Assembly: GCA_963971225.1 (NCBI GenBank)
Contig: OZ020269.1
Coordinates: 14,412,921-14,476,920 of the forward strand
Direction: 5' to 3'
DNA: 64,000 nucleotides
Origin: Melieria omissa
Lineage: Eukaryota; Arthropoda; Insecta; Diptera; Ulidiidae
This document shows positions 47,378 through 58,130 of this stretch, one piece after another (position 1 is the stretch's first letter; every line of letters starts with the position of its first letter). Made by a program: the position numbers and the translations under genes. The notes beneath the pieces are model-generated. The model searched no databases, had not been told where the DNA came from, and worked only from the letters and a program-made list of their open reading frames with translations.

Positions 47378-47697
47378 TCTTCTTCTTGACTGGCACGACA
47401 GCCCGATTACGAGACTAAGGCCTAGCTACCCCCAACCATCCATGTTGTGCGTGTGAATCTTTCAAAGTTGGAAGGGACCTACACTTTTATGCCGATTCGG
47501 AACGGCAAGTTGGGATCTTTTTCAGAGGCAATTTTTGCTCTCAAAGGTTTGCCATTTCCTGCTGAGGGGATAACCGCCGAAAGAAAAATTTTTGTTTTTC
47601 TTTTTTTCGGTGTTAGCAGCAACGGAGTCTTGAACCTGGGTTCGAGCATCGCATTTGACTCGCGGCCCAACACACTAGCCAGCTGAGCTACGGCGGC
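47378..47697 (-). mobile_element. tRNA-derived SINE, family A, copy 2 (uninterrupted)
   Basis: Reverse complement starts GCCGCCGTAGCTCAGCTGGC, with TAGTGTGTTGGGCCGCGAGTC and box B GGTTCAAGACTCC-like sequence. A body with GGCAAACCTTTGAGAGC and TTGCCTCTGAAAAAGATCCC follows. It ends GTCGTGCCAGTCAAGAAGAA. This copy preserves the empty site of the Harbinger-like MITE of copy 1 and contains body sequence (AAGGCCTAGCTACCC to TATGCCGATTC) that copy 3 lacks. No clear TSD seen. Confidence 0.8.
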
Positions 47698-49655
47698 GAA
47701 AAATCTTTATAGAACATTTACACATTACTAATTTTTTTTGTGAAGTCTAGTAAAAAGCTGTGGAGAGTAAATCGGGTTCATCTCCTTTAGGTGAAAAATC
47801 TTCATGCCACATAAGCTGATCGACTTGTATCGACCAGCCTGGTGGATTCTTATCGACTAAAAACCACCTTCTGTCCACTGATTTGCCAAAGCGGACCACA
47901 TAGTAGGTTGCTTTTCTTATCCCCGCCCCTTGAGGTCCTCTTTCCTGAAAGTATTAAAAAACTTACATATAAGTCTTGGCTGCCGAAAATTCTAGGCCCT
48001 GGTAAACACCAGCTCGACCTCCCTCCTCTCATCAGGGCTGATTAAAGATATACATTTCGCTTAGTACTGGGTGGGATAAAGCACGTGAAAGAGATTCTGT
48101 TAGTGAGGTTAAAATCCCACATAGACGGGATTTTACCTTTCGATGCTTTTCATCTCTATAACAAAAACAAACAGCTTTTATGCTGAGCGGAAAATTGTGC
48201 AAGCCATGCCCGAGTGCGTACAAATTAAGCATGCTGCGATAGACTCATCAGTCAGTCAGTCAGCCCAGTCAATGTGTCAGTCAGTCGGGCAGACCGAGCT
48301 GGCAGCTCAGTTGACCTTGTTGGCGGCAGTTCGTTTGGACACATCCAGCACCCAGTGAGTGGCAGCAGCAGCCAGCACGTGTGCGGCGGGGAAGCGGGCA
48401 TGTAATTTGATTTCCCAAAGTGTGTTGATTTAATTTATGATGTTGGCATACGGCAGCGTTGTGTCTGTGGGCCATGTTGTATGTTGAAAGTTCAAAATCA
48501 CAACCTTTCGGCACCTCGGCTTTGGAGAGCAACATGTAAATACGAATTTGTGCTAAAGTTTATTTTTACATATGGACAGTTTGCTGTTGTTGTTGTGCTT
48601 TATTTCTAGCTTGGATAACTACACCATACATGCGTGTGTACAGTAGTCAATATTACAGCAACAACAACAACAATAACAATTAGGCTTGAGTAAATTACAC
48701 TTGAACTCCAACTCGACGTTGGTTCGGCGCTTTGACTTTGAGAGTGTAAGATTGCGTTTATGCGCTTCAAGTTGCCGATAATAGCGAAATAACAGTCGCT
48801 GGCACTTGTCACAAAGTGGCACACAATAAAACCGCTATTGGCAGCAGCGGCGCATGTAGCAATTTCAATTTGGCCGCGCGCACTTTACGGCGACAAGTGG
48901 CAGCTTTCAAATGCTGTCGCTCCCACTCGTTGAAATGAAATGAAGTGAACCGAACCGAACAATTGTGGGCAGCGTTGGCTGCCGGCTGTGTTGTATCTAT
49001 GAATTGCAATTGAAATTTATTAAACTATGCGACAAAAGACGCGACAGCAGCCTGCTTGAGTATGAAATATGCGAATAAAATCGCAAAATATAAAAAGCAG
49101 ACATACAACAACAACTGTGCGAATACACAGCTTGCGTTAAGTAGCAAAGCGAGAGGTGGCGGCGGTGGTGGGGCAGCGAATGCTATGAAATACAAATTAT
49201 TAAAGCAAAATCAAATTAAATGCGCTGAATCAATTGTTATGCAATCAAATACATTCAAAAGTCTTTTTACGACATTCTGGCGAACGGCTGACGACATACA
49301 GAGCGCAACACACACACAAGCGGCCGCTGCCAGTCATCGTCAGTGCAACAATGAAATGACGATTTCTATATACTTTTATTACGCTTATTTGTGTGCATGA
49401 CTGACAAATCTTGTTGTTGAGTTGTACCAGTAGATGTTGTTGTAGTGTTCTGTGTCCACCATTGGGTCTTTTACGCCCACTTGTGCCAACGCATTGTGTT
49501 GATGATGCTCCATGCAGTCGAGCACCAACCATTGCTCGCAATTGAAATTGTCGCCAAAATTGATGATAGGAAAATGAATAAATAGACAAACGCAACACAA
49601 GGCGCTCCAAAGCGAACCAGTAGGGAAATTTTTGTGGTCAGTTTTGTGTGACAGC
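47698..49655. other. Non-coding DNA, GC-richer around 48180-49400
   Basis: Contains a TCAG tetranucleotide repeat at about 48249-48287, CAA runs near 48657-48675, and a GGTGGCGGCGGTGGTGGGG tract near 49155. Candidate host leader or regulatory DNA, but no exon is recognisable. Confidence 0.35.
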
Positions 49656-50378
49656 ACAATTAACCCATTTCGAACCGATAGAGGTTTTTTATATATTTTT
49701 TTTGGGTGAAAAAATGCACGGAAAATGAATTTGAGCAAAAATTTATCATTGAAATTGTGCGCAATTGCAGATTAGAATTTGATTTTTTTAAACTTTCATG
49801 ACCTCTGTGGCCATCTGAACAGATCTAAACGTATTGTATTGAAATTGAAAAATACTAATTTTGTATTTTCAATCATTATGTTTAGGTTTTGCACAAGTCT
49901 AGTAATTTTGATTATGGCACTTAAAAAAATATATACGAAAAAAGTCTACAAGTGAGAATTTTTTCAAGCAAGCCCAACTTTAATAATAATTTCTTTTTAG
50001 ATTTTTGTATTACTTTATTATTTTTTTTTTATTTTATAAAAAAGCCAATAGAACTAAGTATAATACAAAAAAAAATATCAAACATTATTAACGTCTATGA
50101 TTCGTTAACGAATTCTTGATTCGAAATGGGCTAACAGATTTAAACAAATTTTATTATAATACAAAATTTTTGTGAAATTTTTCCAATCATTCCGTGCCGG
50201 CTTCACAAAAAATTGGTTATTTTGAGTATTTTTAAAGAATTTAAGAAAAAAGGTTTTAAGTGAGGTTTTTTCAATGCCCGCTTAGCTTTAACAGGCAAGG
50301 CGTGGCATGGCAAACAAATATTTCATTAGGAAGCCAATAGATCAAAACATAATATAAAAAACATATAGTTTATATTAC

Positions 50379-50810
50379 TGTAACGATAAGACAGTCTGTC
50401 GCTGTGCAAAGCAACCCTGTCGCTACGCGCCGTGCTATAATTCAATCTGGCAACGACGGCCGCGATAATAAGGGAAACTTTTAGTCCAACCTGGCAATGA
50501 TGGCTCGCGATCATCATGGAAACCTGTAGTCCACTCTAGAATGTGCGAGAACGATCTGCGCTATAACCGGACAGGTATAAAAGGCAGCCGGGTACGGCGC
50601 AGTGAGTCAGTCTTGGTTTAGACAAGTGAAGGTGCCACACGGAGTAAATAATTAAGTGTACAGACAGTAAAGTGTAAAATTTGTGAAATAAAGTGATCGT
50701 TTGTTTTTATTGACTGCGTTTGGGAAACTAAGTGTGTTTTTTTTTATTTCAAATTACGCAATTCAGAGATACGTACTAGCCCACAAGAACTAGAACCAGT
50801 ATTCGTAACA
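50379..50810 (+). mobile_element. Solo LTR of an LTR retrotransposon
   Basis: Begins TGTAACGA and ends TCGTAACA (8-bp inverted termini with TG...CA), flanked by a perfect 4-bp duplication TTAC (50375-50378, 50811-50814). Inside, in the expected order: TATAAAAG (50576), an insect-type initiator TCAGTC about 31 bases downstream (50607-50612), and a polyadenylation signal AATAAA (50687-50692). No second LTR or internal coding region is present, so it is the scar of LTR-LTR recombination. A 4-bp TSD suggests the Ty3/gypsy lineage, not proven. Confidence 0.9.
50576..50612 (+). promoter_or_regulatory. TATA box and initiator of the solo LTR
   Basis: TATAAAAG at 50576-50583 and TCAGTC at 50607-50612. 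The A of the initiator lies 33 bases from the first T of the TATA box, the canonical distance in fly core promoters. AGAC about 20 bases further on may act as a downstream element. Confidence 0.75.
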
Positions 50811-50903
50811 TTACACAAGTTTTTTGTTATGAAAAAAAACTGCTTACATTACAAATTTCTATGATTCCTTGACGAACCAAAGTTACGAAATGGGTTAAGA
50901 GCT

Positions 50904-51434
50904 CAGTGTTGCCAGACGAGGAGATTTTATCCTAGATTTAGGAGATTCTTGGCCTTTTAGGAGAATTGTTAGGAGGAAGAATTGTTTAGCAGAAAGTTTA
51001 GGAGATTTATATTTTATGTTAGGGGATTTTTCGGATCCTTTGGGGATTTTTGGGAGATTTTTGGACAACGAAGTATGAAGTATTGGGAACAATGGCAACA
51101 AAACATATTTTGCCAAATATTTTAATAGTCAAAGCAAAAAAATGTTAAAAAATTTGAAGCTTATAAAATGTAAGCTCGTTCTATCTCGTTTATCAGTTGT
51201 TTTTGTTAACTTTTTGTTAAGTTTTTGTTGTTATGCTGAAGATGGATAAAAAATGGCTGCATCAAAAAAAATATGTGAATATATTTTTATTTTTTTAAGA
51301 GAAGTGTAAATCCTTCAAAATGACGCAAATTATAAAAAACAAGTTTAGGATTTAATTTTTTTAACTTTTAGAAGGAAATTTCAATATTGGTTTAAGATTT
51401 AGAGGAAAGTCATTTCAGGTATCTGGCAACACTG
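50904..51434. mobile_element. hAT-like MITE with 8-bp TSD
   Basis: CAGTGTTGCCAGA at the left end and TCTGGCAACACTG at the right are perfect 13-bp TIRs, and TAAGAGCT is duplicated exactly on both sides (50896-50903, 51435-51442). CAG-starting TIRs with an 8-bp duplication define hAT. The 531-bp body holds short repeats of AGGAGATTT and no transposase. The target overlaps the TTAA closing the piggyBac-like element, so this insertion is younger. Confidence 0.92.
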
Positions 51435-51460
51435 TAAGAGCTGAAGATAGAGATTTAGTA

Positions 51461-52019
51461 TAGGGTGTTTTTTTTAGAGGTATGGAACTTCGAATTGAAA
51501 TAAAACACAAGAAAATCGTTTTAATGTCCATCAATTTGGCTTTATTGGAAGGATAATTTTATGCCATTAATGTTTAAATATGATTTCGGGCATGTGGCCG
51601 CCGCGGCTGGCTCGAATAAAGCCAATTCTACAGGTCCAATTTTCAACCAGCTCCAATTGCTGTGCACGGTGGCGAATCGATTCATTCGGGTCCTCTTCAA
51701 CATTTTGCTCTACAGCGGCAATTGTTTCTTCGGTGCGCACTGTTCGACGTCTCTGCGGATGCGTATTATCACATAGAGTAAACGTAGTGCGAAAACGACC
51801 CATGGTTAACCGAATTAATTGCTCTGATGGACCATAAAATGGACGGAGCTTGCGGTAAACTTCGCGAACTGAACTATTATTTTCGAAATAAATTTGCACG
51901 ATTTGCAAGCGTTGTTCTTTTGTCAACCTGTTCATGATGAAATGGCAAACCAAACTGAACATAAATGACATTAGAGTTGCCAGATTTGACCACAAAATTC
52001 CTCTAAAAAAAACACCCTT
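51461..52019 (-). mobile_element. Internally deleted mariner-like element with TA duplication
   Basis: 20-bp TIRs (AGGGTGTTTTTTTTAGAGG plus one variable outer base) at 51461-51480 and 52000-52019, bordered by TA on both sides (51459-51460, 52020-52021). 559 bp, under half of a complete mariner. It carries an open minus-strand frame. Confidence 0.93.
51567..51935 (-). CDS. Truncated mariner transposase: DNA-binding N-terminus joined to C-terminus
   Basis: A 122-residue open frame starting MNRLTKEQRLQIVQIYFENN. This start is chosen over an ATG outside the element (52121) because it lies inside the TIRs and matches the family start. Residues 1-60 form the first helix-turn-helix domain. A linker (RRRTVRTEETIAAVEQNVEE) leads to ESIRHRAQQL. 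The protein then jumps in frame to ENWTCRIGF and RASRGGHMPEIIFKH, the normal C-terminus. The whole catalytic core is missing, so it cannot catalyse transposition. If made, it could still bind TIRs or transposase. The C-terminal motif places it with the DD41D-like copies. Expression is unknown. Confidence 0.8.
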   Translation of the reverse strand: MNRLTKEQRLQIVQIYFENNSSVREVYRKLRPFYGPSEQLIRLTMGRFRTTFTLCDNTHPQRRRTVRTEETIAAVEQNVEEDPNESIRHRAQQLELVENWTCRIGFIRASRGGHMPEIIFKH

Positions 52020-52021
52020 TA

Positions 52022-52374
52022 TATTTGGAAGAAACATTGCGAAGAGAAAATAAATAAATGGTAAATAAATAGTAAAATGATGATAAATGGTGGTCTTACA
52101 TTTGATGGGTTTGGGGGCCATCTAGAAGCAGTGGGTCAATTGAAGCAGTCAATTGTATGGAAGCTCCACTAAGAGTTGGGGATAGGGGGTAAGTATGTTT
52201 GAAAGAAATCTTCAGAATGAAAAATTTGTGGCAGTCAATCCTAGATTTTAACCACCTTAGAGCCACTTTTGAGCATCTGTGAAGCAATTTGTTGAATTTC
52301 CTACATTATCAACTTTCGTTTTTTTTGGGGGGTGAAAACTCATAAAAATTCGAAGTCCCGGAGATAACGCAAGA
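52022..52374. other. Unassigned DNA, possibly 5' LINE sequence
   Basis: Upstream of the LINE remnant. No recognisable domain. Confidence 0.4.
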
Positions 52375-52625
52375 AAAGAAATGTTCTTATCCCCAGATAG
52401 AGCAGTATCCACAAAACTTCTCATGCTAAAGAAGAAGGACCTCCATGTTCTCACTAGAGACCTGACTGGTCAGTGTTTCCTTTGGTATCATTTCAACAAA
52501 GTGGAAATATTGCCCTCAAATTTCTGCAGGAAAAGCAATCTAAGACCAGAAACTTCCAGACATGTTCTCTGTAATTGGTCTGTGCTCAAAAGATCTGAAG
52601 CTTTGGACCCCAAAGAGCACTAAAA
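52375..52625 (+). pseudogene. LINE C-terminal Cys-His remnant
   Basis: The frame reads KKKDLHVLTRDLTGQCFLWY, then FCRKSNLRPETSRHVLCNWS. The D-L-x-x-L-x-x-x-L-T-G-x-C lead and the C...E-T-x-x-H-x-x-C pattern are the post-RNase H tail of the LINE type seen at 5-6.5, 12.9-15.9 and 30.2-31.5 kb, with at least one cysteine substituted. Only this tail is recognisable. The family differs from the other copies. Confidence 0.68.
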
Positions 52626-53300
52626 TTCATAAAAAGCCCTAACCTAGAGGTTTAAAACAAGACTTGTACAAAAGAGCAACACTGGTCGCTGTCCTTAATA
52701 TCCGTAAACTATAAAAAATAATCATAATCGAAAAAAGTTGTTGAAAAGTTGTAAATTATGTAAATATATTCAACATCTTGTTTCATGCATTTCCTACTGG
52801 GTCGCCTTGTTGTCTATTTGCTTGAGTTGTTGTGTTGTGATGTGTGGGACCATAAAGCAAATTCTCAAACCTCTTTTTTGTTGCATAAATCGATTTGCTA
52901 AATCACAATTTCACACTCAACTGATCACGCGCCATACAGCCATACAGTAGCAACAACAACAACAACAACAACAATTGCCATCGTTAGCAACACTGACTGG
53001 CAAAGTGCAAACTTGTATACAGAAGGCGCTGAATACAATAGAAATAAATTCCCAGCAGCCAGGTGAGCTCATTCGTGCACAGCTCCATGGAATACTCCCG
53101 TCAAACTGAGCAACGGCTAAAAGTTGACAACCGAACGCAGTTGCTGCAATATTAATTCGTCTCAAACACAAACGTGTAGCAATTTCAATCAAGTCGAACA
53201 ACTTCACTGGTGTTATGAGAAATTATAATGCAACTATAACAACAACATTCCGCAACAACAATGTACACTGGCAGCGGCTTTTGGTGGCGTCACTATACAC
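52626..53300. other. Unassigned non-coding DNA
   Basis: Contains an (AAC)n run at about 52949-52974. No gene recognised. Confidence 0.5.
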
Positions 53301-53304
53301 ATAA

Positions 53305-53835
53305 ATTCATATATAAAAAAATATATATTGTGTATATATATAGTATATATATATTATGTAGGGAGCTGCATGCAATGCAGTTTGCAGCTTGAGTCTCATT
53401 CTTGTTAATTTGCCTCTGTCTGAATTGGAAGAGCTTTAGTGGTTATTATTTCTAATTGTAAAAAGTAAGAAAACACTCATTTACAGCGTAGACAAAGGTG
53501 ACAGACACACCCGCACTCACACACAAACACACACACGCACACATACAATCAAATACACGCACATGTGATCAAAGCAGTTGCCAAGTTGGCAGTCAGGTTT
53601 TCACAGCGAATTCTATTTGCAAGCCATTAATTTATCTATTTATCCATTTCTGCGTCTCATTTATACATTTATTTATTTATTTATGCCTTCATTCATTCAG
53701 TTATTTGTGTGTTTTGCTTCAATTTATTTTGCGCAATTGTTTATCTGCAGCTATTTGAATGCACATGTCTGTCGGTATCTTTTTATTCATCTATCTATCT
53801 ATCTGTCTGTCTGTCTGTCTAAATGGGTGGCTAGT
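53305..53835. repeat. Cluster of microsatellites: TA, CA, TTTA, ATCT, GTCT
   Basis: TA-rich run near 53308-53356, interrupted CA run 53505-53555, TTTA run near 53665-53685, ATCT run near 53788-53803 passing into GTCT at 53803-53820. Five different simple repeats in about 530 bp. Confidence 0.85.
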
Positions 53836-54255
53836 TGAGTCCGTGGCTGCTGCTGCATTTCGCCGCTCTCAGCTGCTCAAACTCAGACCGCTCGAGATCT
53901 TCGTCTTTCCGCCTCCCAGTGAACCTGTTTGCAGGCACAACAACTCTCGTCATATCTGCGTCTCGATTTATCCCGAGCCGCTTGTCTGGTTATGTAGTAC
54001 GTGTAGTTACTTTATTTTGGTCTATGACGAAACAAGTGCTTCCGTTTGTTTGGCAAAAATCACTGTGGGATCCAAAGAGCTCCTATCTGCCGGGTTTTAG
54101 CCGAGCATCCAAGTTATTAGCCAATTTTTGACAAGTCATGGCATACACGAAAACAACAACAAATTGCAGCATGTAAAAAAATGGTTGTCTTGCAGACTTA
54201 ACGGAATTGCTAGTTAAAGGCAATAACCCTAAACGGAGTAAAAATGAAGAATGTA
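53836..54255. other. Unassigned DNA, slightly GC-richer
   Basis: Two overlapping + frames of about 100 codons are open across 53759-54131, but no domain is recognised and both run into microsatellite sequence. A small exon cannot be excluded. Confidence 0.3.
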
Positions 54256-54259
54256 TTGG

Positions 54260-54440
54260 TAATTTGTTTTTAATTATTAAAATTTTTTTATTTTGTTATA
54301 TTTTATTTAATTTTTTTTATATTTTATTTATTTTTTTTATATATTTTATTTTTTATATTTTATTTAATTTTTTTTATATTATATTTTATTTTTTATTATT
54401 TTTAATTTTCATTATTTTTAATTTTTATGAATTTTTTTTC
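54260..54440. repeat. (TTTTA)n-like low-complexity tract
   Basis: Almost pure A/T, with TTTTA and TTTAT steps over about 180 bp. Confidence 0.9.
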
Positions 54441-55560
54441 GACTAGCAAAATTCTTATTCCAAAACAAATTTTTGAAATATAGTAAACCCAGAACTTTTG
54501 AAACCCAGGAAAATCCGGGAAATGTGACCACAAATTCTTTGTTCGACTATCAAAGCTTTTATTTTTAGAAAACATGCTGTGAACTAAAGAAAACTCAGAT
54601 CTTTGGACAGAAAAATCTAAAAAAGGGGTCACAATTAATTTATTTATTTATTATTATTATTTATATGTTATTATTATTTGATTGGAAAATTTCTTTTTTG
54701 AGAGAACAATGTTGTGAAATTCAGCGAATCCACATCTTTGGACAGGAAAATAGAGGAAATGTGGCCGAAAGTTCATTGTTCGACTGTCAAAGTTTTTATT
54801 TCACAAAAAATATTATAAATTGTTGTTGAATTGTTCATTGTTTGATCGGCAAAATTCTTTATGAAAAAAATGTGAAATTACGCAAAGTCAGATCTTTGGA
54901 CAGGAAAATCGAGGAAATGTTTATATTTCAGAAAAACTATTATAAATTGTTGTTGAATTGTTCATTGTTTGATTGGAAAAATTCTTTTTTGAGAAAACAA
55001 TATTGTGAAATTAAGCAAATTCAGATCTTTGGACAGGAAAATCGAGAAAAGTTGGTCAAAACTTCTTTGTTTCATTGGCAAAATTCTTATTCGAAAAAAA
55101 ATTTTGTAAAGTAAAATAAAAAATGTGGTCCAAAAGTTATTGTTTGACCACTTAGCAAAGTGTTTGTTTGAGAAAATATTTTGTAAACTGAAGTAAACTC
55201 AGCACTTAGGACAGAAACGTCGAGAAGAAGTCGTCAAAATTCTTTTTAGAAAAAAAGTTGTTAAATAAAGTAAACCCAGATCTTTGGACAGGAAAATCGA
55301 AACAAAAAGTTTTAAAAATGTTATTGTTTCATAGGCAAAATTCTTATTCAGGAACAAATTTTGTGAATTAAAATAAACATAGATCTATGAGAATCGAAAA
55401 ATGTGGTCAAAACTTCATTATTTGATCGGCAAAATTCTTATTCGAGAGCAAATTTTGTGAAATAAAGTAAACCCAGATCTTCGAAAAGGAGAGTCAAAAA
55501 CAGTTTTCAAAACTTCATTCGAAAAGCAAATATTCTTATTTAAAAAAACCAAATGTTTCT
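54441..55560 (+). repeat. Satellite array, ~75-180-bp variable units
   Basis: Units carry TTGTT(C/T)GA, a GGCAAAATTCTTATTCGA(G/A)AA-type word, TTTTGTGAAAT(T/A)AAG(T/C)AAA, then CAGATCTTTGGACAGGAAAA and ATCGAGAAA. GATCTTTGGACAG landmarks fall near 54597, 54730, 54889, 55023 and 55279, with weaker ones at 55203, 55383 and 55475. Immature array with indels, non-coding. Confidence 0.78.
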
Positions 55561-55785
55561 CTTTTTTGTAGAGATTTGACATCTTCTTACCCACTGTTAT
55601 TTCTATTTATGATTTGTAGGTGTTTCAGAAATATTTCATAAAAACCTTTCAGTTCGGTTCAGGAATTGTTTTAATTTCATTTATTTTTTTCCAGAAATAT
55701 TCAACATTTTATTTGATATTCAAGCAAAATAAATCAATAGTAATGCAACTATGCTCGTAGTGGTCAATTGTATTTAACTCTCTAG
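55561..55785. other. Unassigned spacer
   Basis: AT-rich, no feature seen. Confidence 0.4.
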
Positions 55786-55789
55786 AAAC

Positions 55790-56590
55790 TCGTGACTAGA
55801 TTAGAAACAAGAGACTAGACTAGAAACTAGACTAGACACTAGAAAAAGACTAGAAACTAGAGACAAGACTAGAAACTAGACTGGACTCGAGAGACTAAAC
55901 AAATAAGGACTATACTAGACACTAAAGGATAGACAGACTAGACTAGACACTAAAGACTAGACTAGAAACTAAAGACTAGACTAGAAACTAGAGACAAGAC
56001 TAGAAACTAGAGACTAGATTAGAAACTAGAGACTAGACTAGAAACTAGAGACTAGACTAGAAACTAGAGACCAGACTAGAAACTAGAGACAAGACTAGAA
56101 ACTAGAGACCAGACTAGAAACTAGAGACAAGACTAGAAACTAGAGACAAGACTAGAAGCTAGAGACAAGACTATAAACTAGAGACTAGACTAGGAACTAG
56201 AGACTAGACTAGACTAGAAACTAAAGACTAGACTAGAAGCTAGAGGCAAGACTAGAAACTAGAGACTAGACTAGAAACTAAAGACTAGACTCCAAACTAA
56301 AGACAAGACTAAAAACTAGAGACAAGACTAGAAACTAAAGACTGGACTAGCAAATAGAGACTAGACTAGAAACTCCGGACTGAGCTAGAAACTAGAGACC
56401 AGACTAGAAGCAAAAGACTAAACTAGAAACTAGAGATAATACTAAAAACTAGACTAGAAGCTAGACATTAGGCTTGAAGCTAGACTTGAAAATAAAGACT
56501 AGACTAGACACTAGAAACTAGACTAGAAACAAAAGACTAGACTAGAAACTAGAGACTAGACTAGAAACTAGACACTAGTCTAGTCGACTA
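55790..56590. repeat. CTAG minisatellite (ACTAGAAACTAGAGACTAG)n
   Basis: About 800 bp of AGACTAGACTAGAAACTAG-type repeats with a basic step of 8-10 bases and a longer period near 18-22. CTAG occurs roughly every ten bases. The + strand is purine-rich with few T outside CTAG. Units in the middle (55975-56190) are the most uniform, and both ends are more decayed. Confidence 0.92.
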
Positions 56591-57095
56591 TAAATTAAAG
56601 CAAAACAGACTTTAGACCAACTAATGCAACCCGTACACCATAAATTTGATCCATCAAATTTGATCAAAGGCATTTCGCTGCGTTACCATATCGGCCTCCA
56701 TGGCAGATAACAATGCTGAGACAGTGAAAACATCTAATCAGGTCAAAAGAATTCACACAATTCAAACTCCAGTCTACTAACCCACAACACAGATCCACAA
56801 AGATTTTGCTTTGGTTCGGGCAAGTGTGAAGCACTCAAGCGGCACTCCGACACAATTTATGAACGTAGGCCGATGCAACGTTTATCGACATTGGCCAATT
56901 TTACGCTTATCAATCAATAGCGGGGAGAAGATTGAAAAAAAATAAAAAATAAAATAAAACTGTAAAAAAGTTTATATTTTTTATTAGCGATGCAGTTGAA
57001 TGAACGCTCAGAGAGGCAAAGCTTAAACTGCATTTCAGGGCGAAGTTTGAAAAACAAAAAGAAGAAATAAACAAAATTGAATTGAATTGAATTTA
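56591..57095. other. Unassigned non-coding DNA
   Basis: No recognised feature. Confidence 0.45.
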
Positions 57096-58130
57096 GCGGC
57101 AAATTCAACAACACGTTTTGCGAGAAGTTCAATGTGCAAGCGACTAGGTTGACGGAAAGCGCGCTGCCAATAAAGTGTCAATCGACGGCACAAGCAACAA
57201 TGGCGACAAGCGGCAGCAGCAACCAGTTGCCAGTTGCAGTTTAAAAATAGCAACTAATTGAATGGCCTGCAGCATGCAATGTGTGCGCGCCGCCAACGGA
57301 CGAGACAGTAATTTGGTCGAAAGACGGCAGCGCGGTTTATCTGGTCTGCGCGGAACGAGGGTTTTTTGATATTTTGGGGTTTTAGATTTTGAAAATTTTC
57401 TGCAGCAACATTCAGTTTGCTTTTCAAATGCTGCTCAGCGCGGCCAACGACAACGAGTTGGCAAAGGCGGAATGAGAAAAGCTATTTTCGGATTGACTGT
57501 CGCCAGCGTCATCGTTGTGGCCGTAGCGAATTTCTGGTCGAATTTTATTTTTATTAATTTTTTTTTGGTTCATCTTCAAAATGAATGAAATAAAAATAAA
57601 GTAAGCAAGAAAACTCAAAGAAGAGAATTGAAAGAGCATTTTCTATGTTGCGTCTTGTTGGCCCAGCAAAAGCAAAAACAAAAAAAAAAATAAAGCCAAA
57701 ACGACACTGCAACACTGTTCGATGCTTCACGCATGGAGCTGGCTGCGATGGCTATTTTCATGATTTTCATGTCTGTCGCCGCTGCAAACTGACAAGCGGC
57801 AAGTGCCAAGTGAAGTGCGAAGCGCGGCCGGCCGGTGCTGCGCGTTAGTGGTGGACACGGGCACGTCCACTCGGGCTACGCACCTAGAAATTATTTTCGA
57901 AAATTGCTTTGCCGCAAATGTTGAACAAAATATTCAAAGTCTCACACACACATGTTTGCTCATCTTCAATTTCGCTTTTTCTATTGGCTGTGCATTGGGA
58001 GCGTTTGTTTTTGTTTTTGTGACAAACTGCCGGCATTTTGTTTGGGTGTGTGTGTGTGTGTGCGTGTGTTGGTGCCTTCCTAATGTATAAAATGTGCTAT
58101 TTTTTCGGGTTGGACACGATTCAACAGCCC
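57096..58130. other. GC-richer block of unknown role
   Basis: CG-rich segments around 57160-57330 and 57430-57850 contain GGCAGCAGCAACCAGTTGCC-like words, and a GT microsatellite lies at about 58044-58067. Frames of 60-95 codons on both strands show no domain. It resembles other GC-richer islands in the window (11.1, 36.6, 48.2 and 62.5 kb), which may be host regulatory or exonic DNA. Confidence 0.3.

Larger units (their letters stand above)
49664..50894. mobile_element. piggyBac-like element, tandemly duplicated and decayed
   Basis: Left end TTAA-CCCATTTCGAA at 49660. A first right end TTCGAAATGGG-CTAA lies at 50120-50134 and a second, TACGAAATGGG-TTAA, at 50884-50898. The two right halves are homologous (AAGTGAG(A/G), TTTTTTCAA, AAGCCAATAGA, TCTATGATTC, each once per half), so the right half is duplicated in tandem. 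The CCC start and TTAA fit piggyBac. There is no transposase. The second half carries a solo LTR. Confidence 0.65.
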
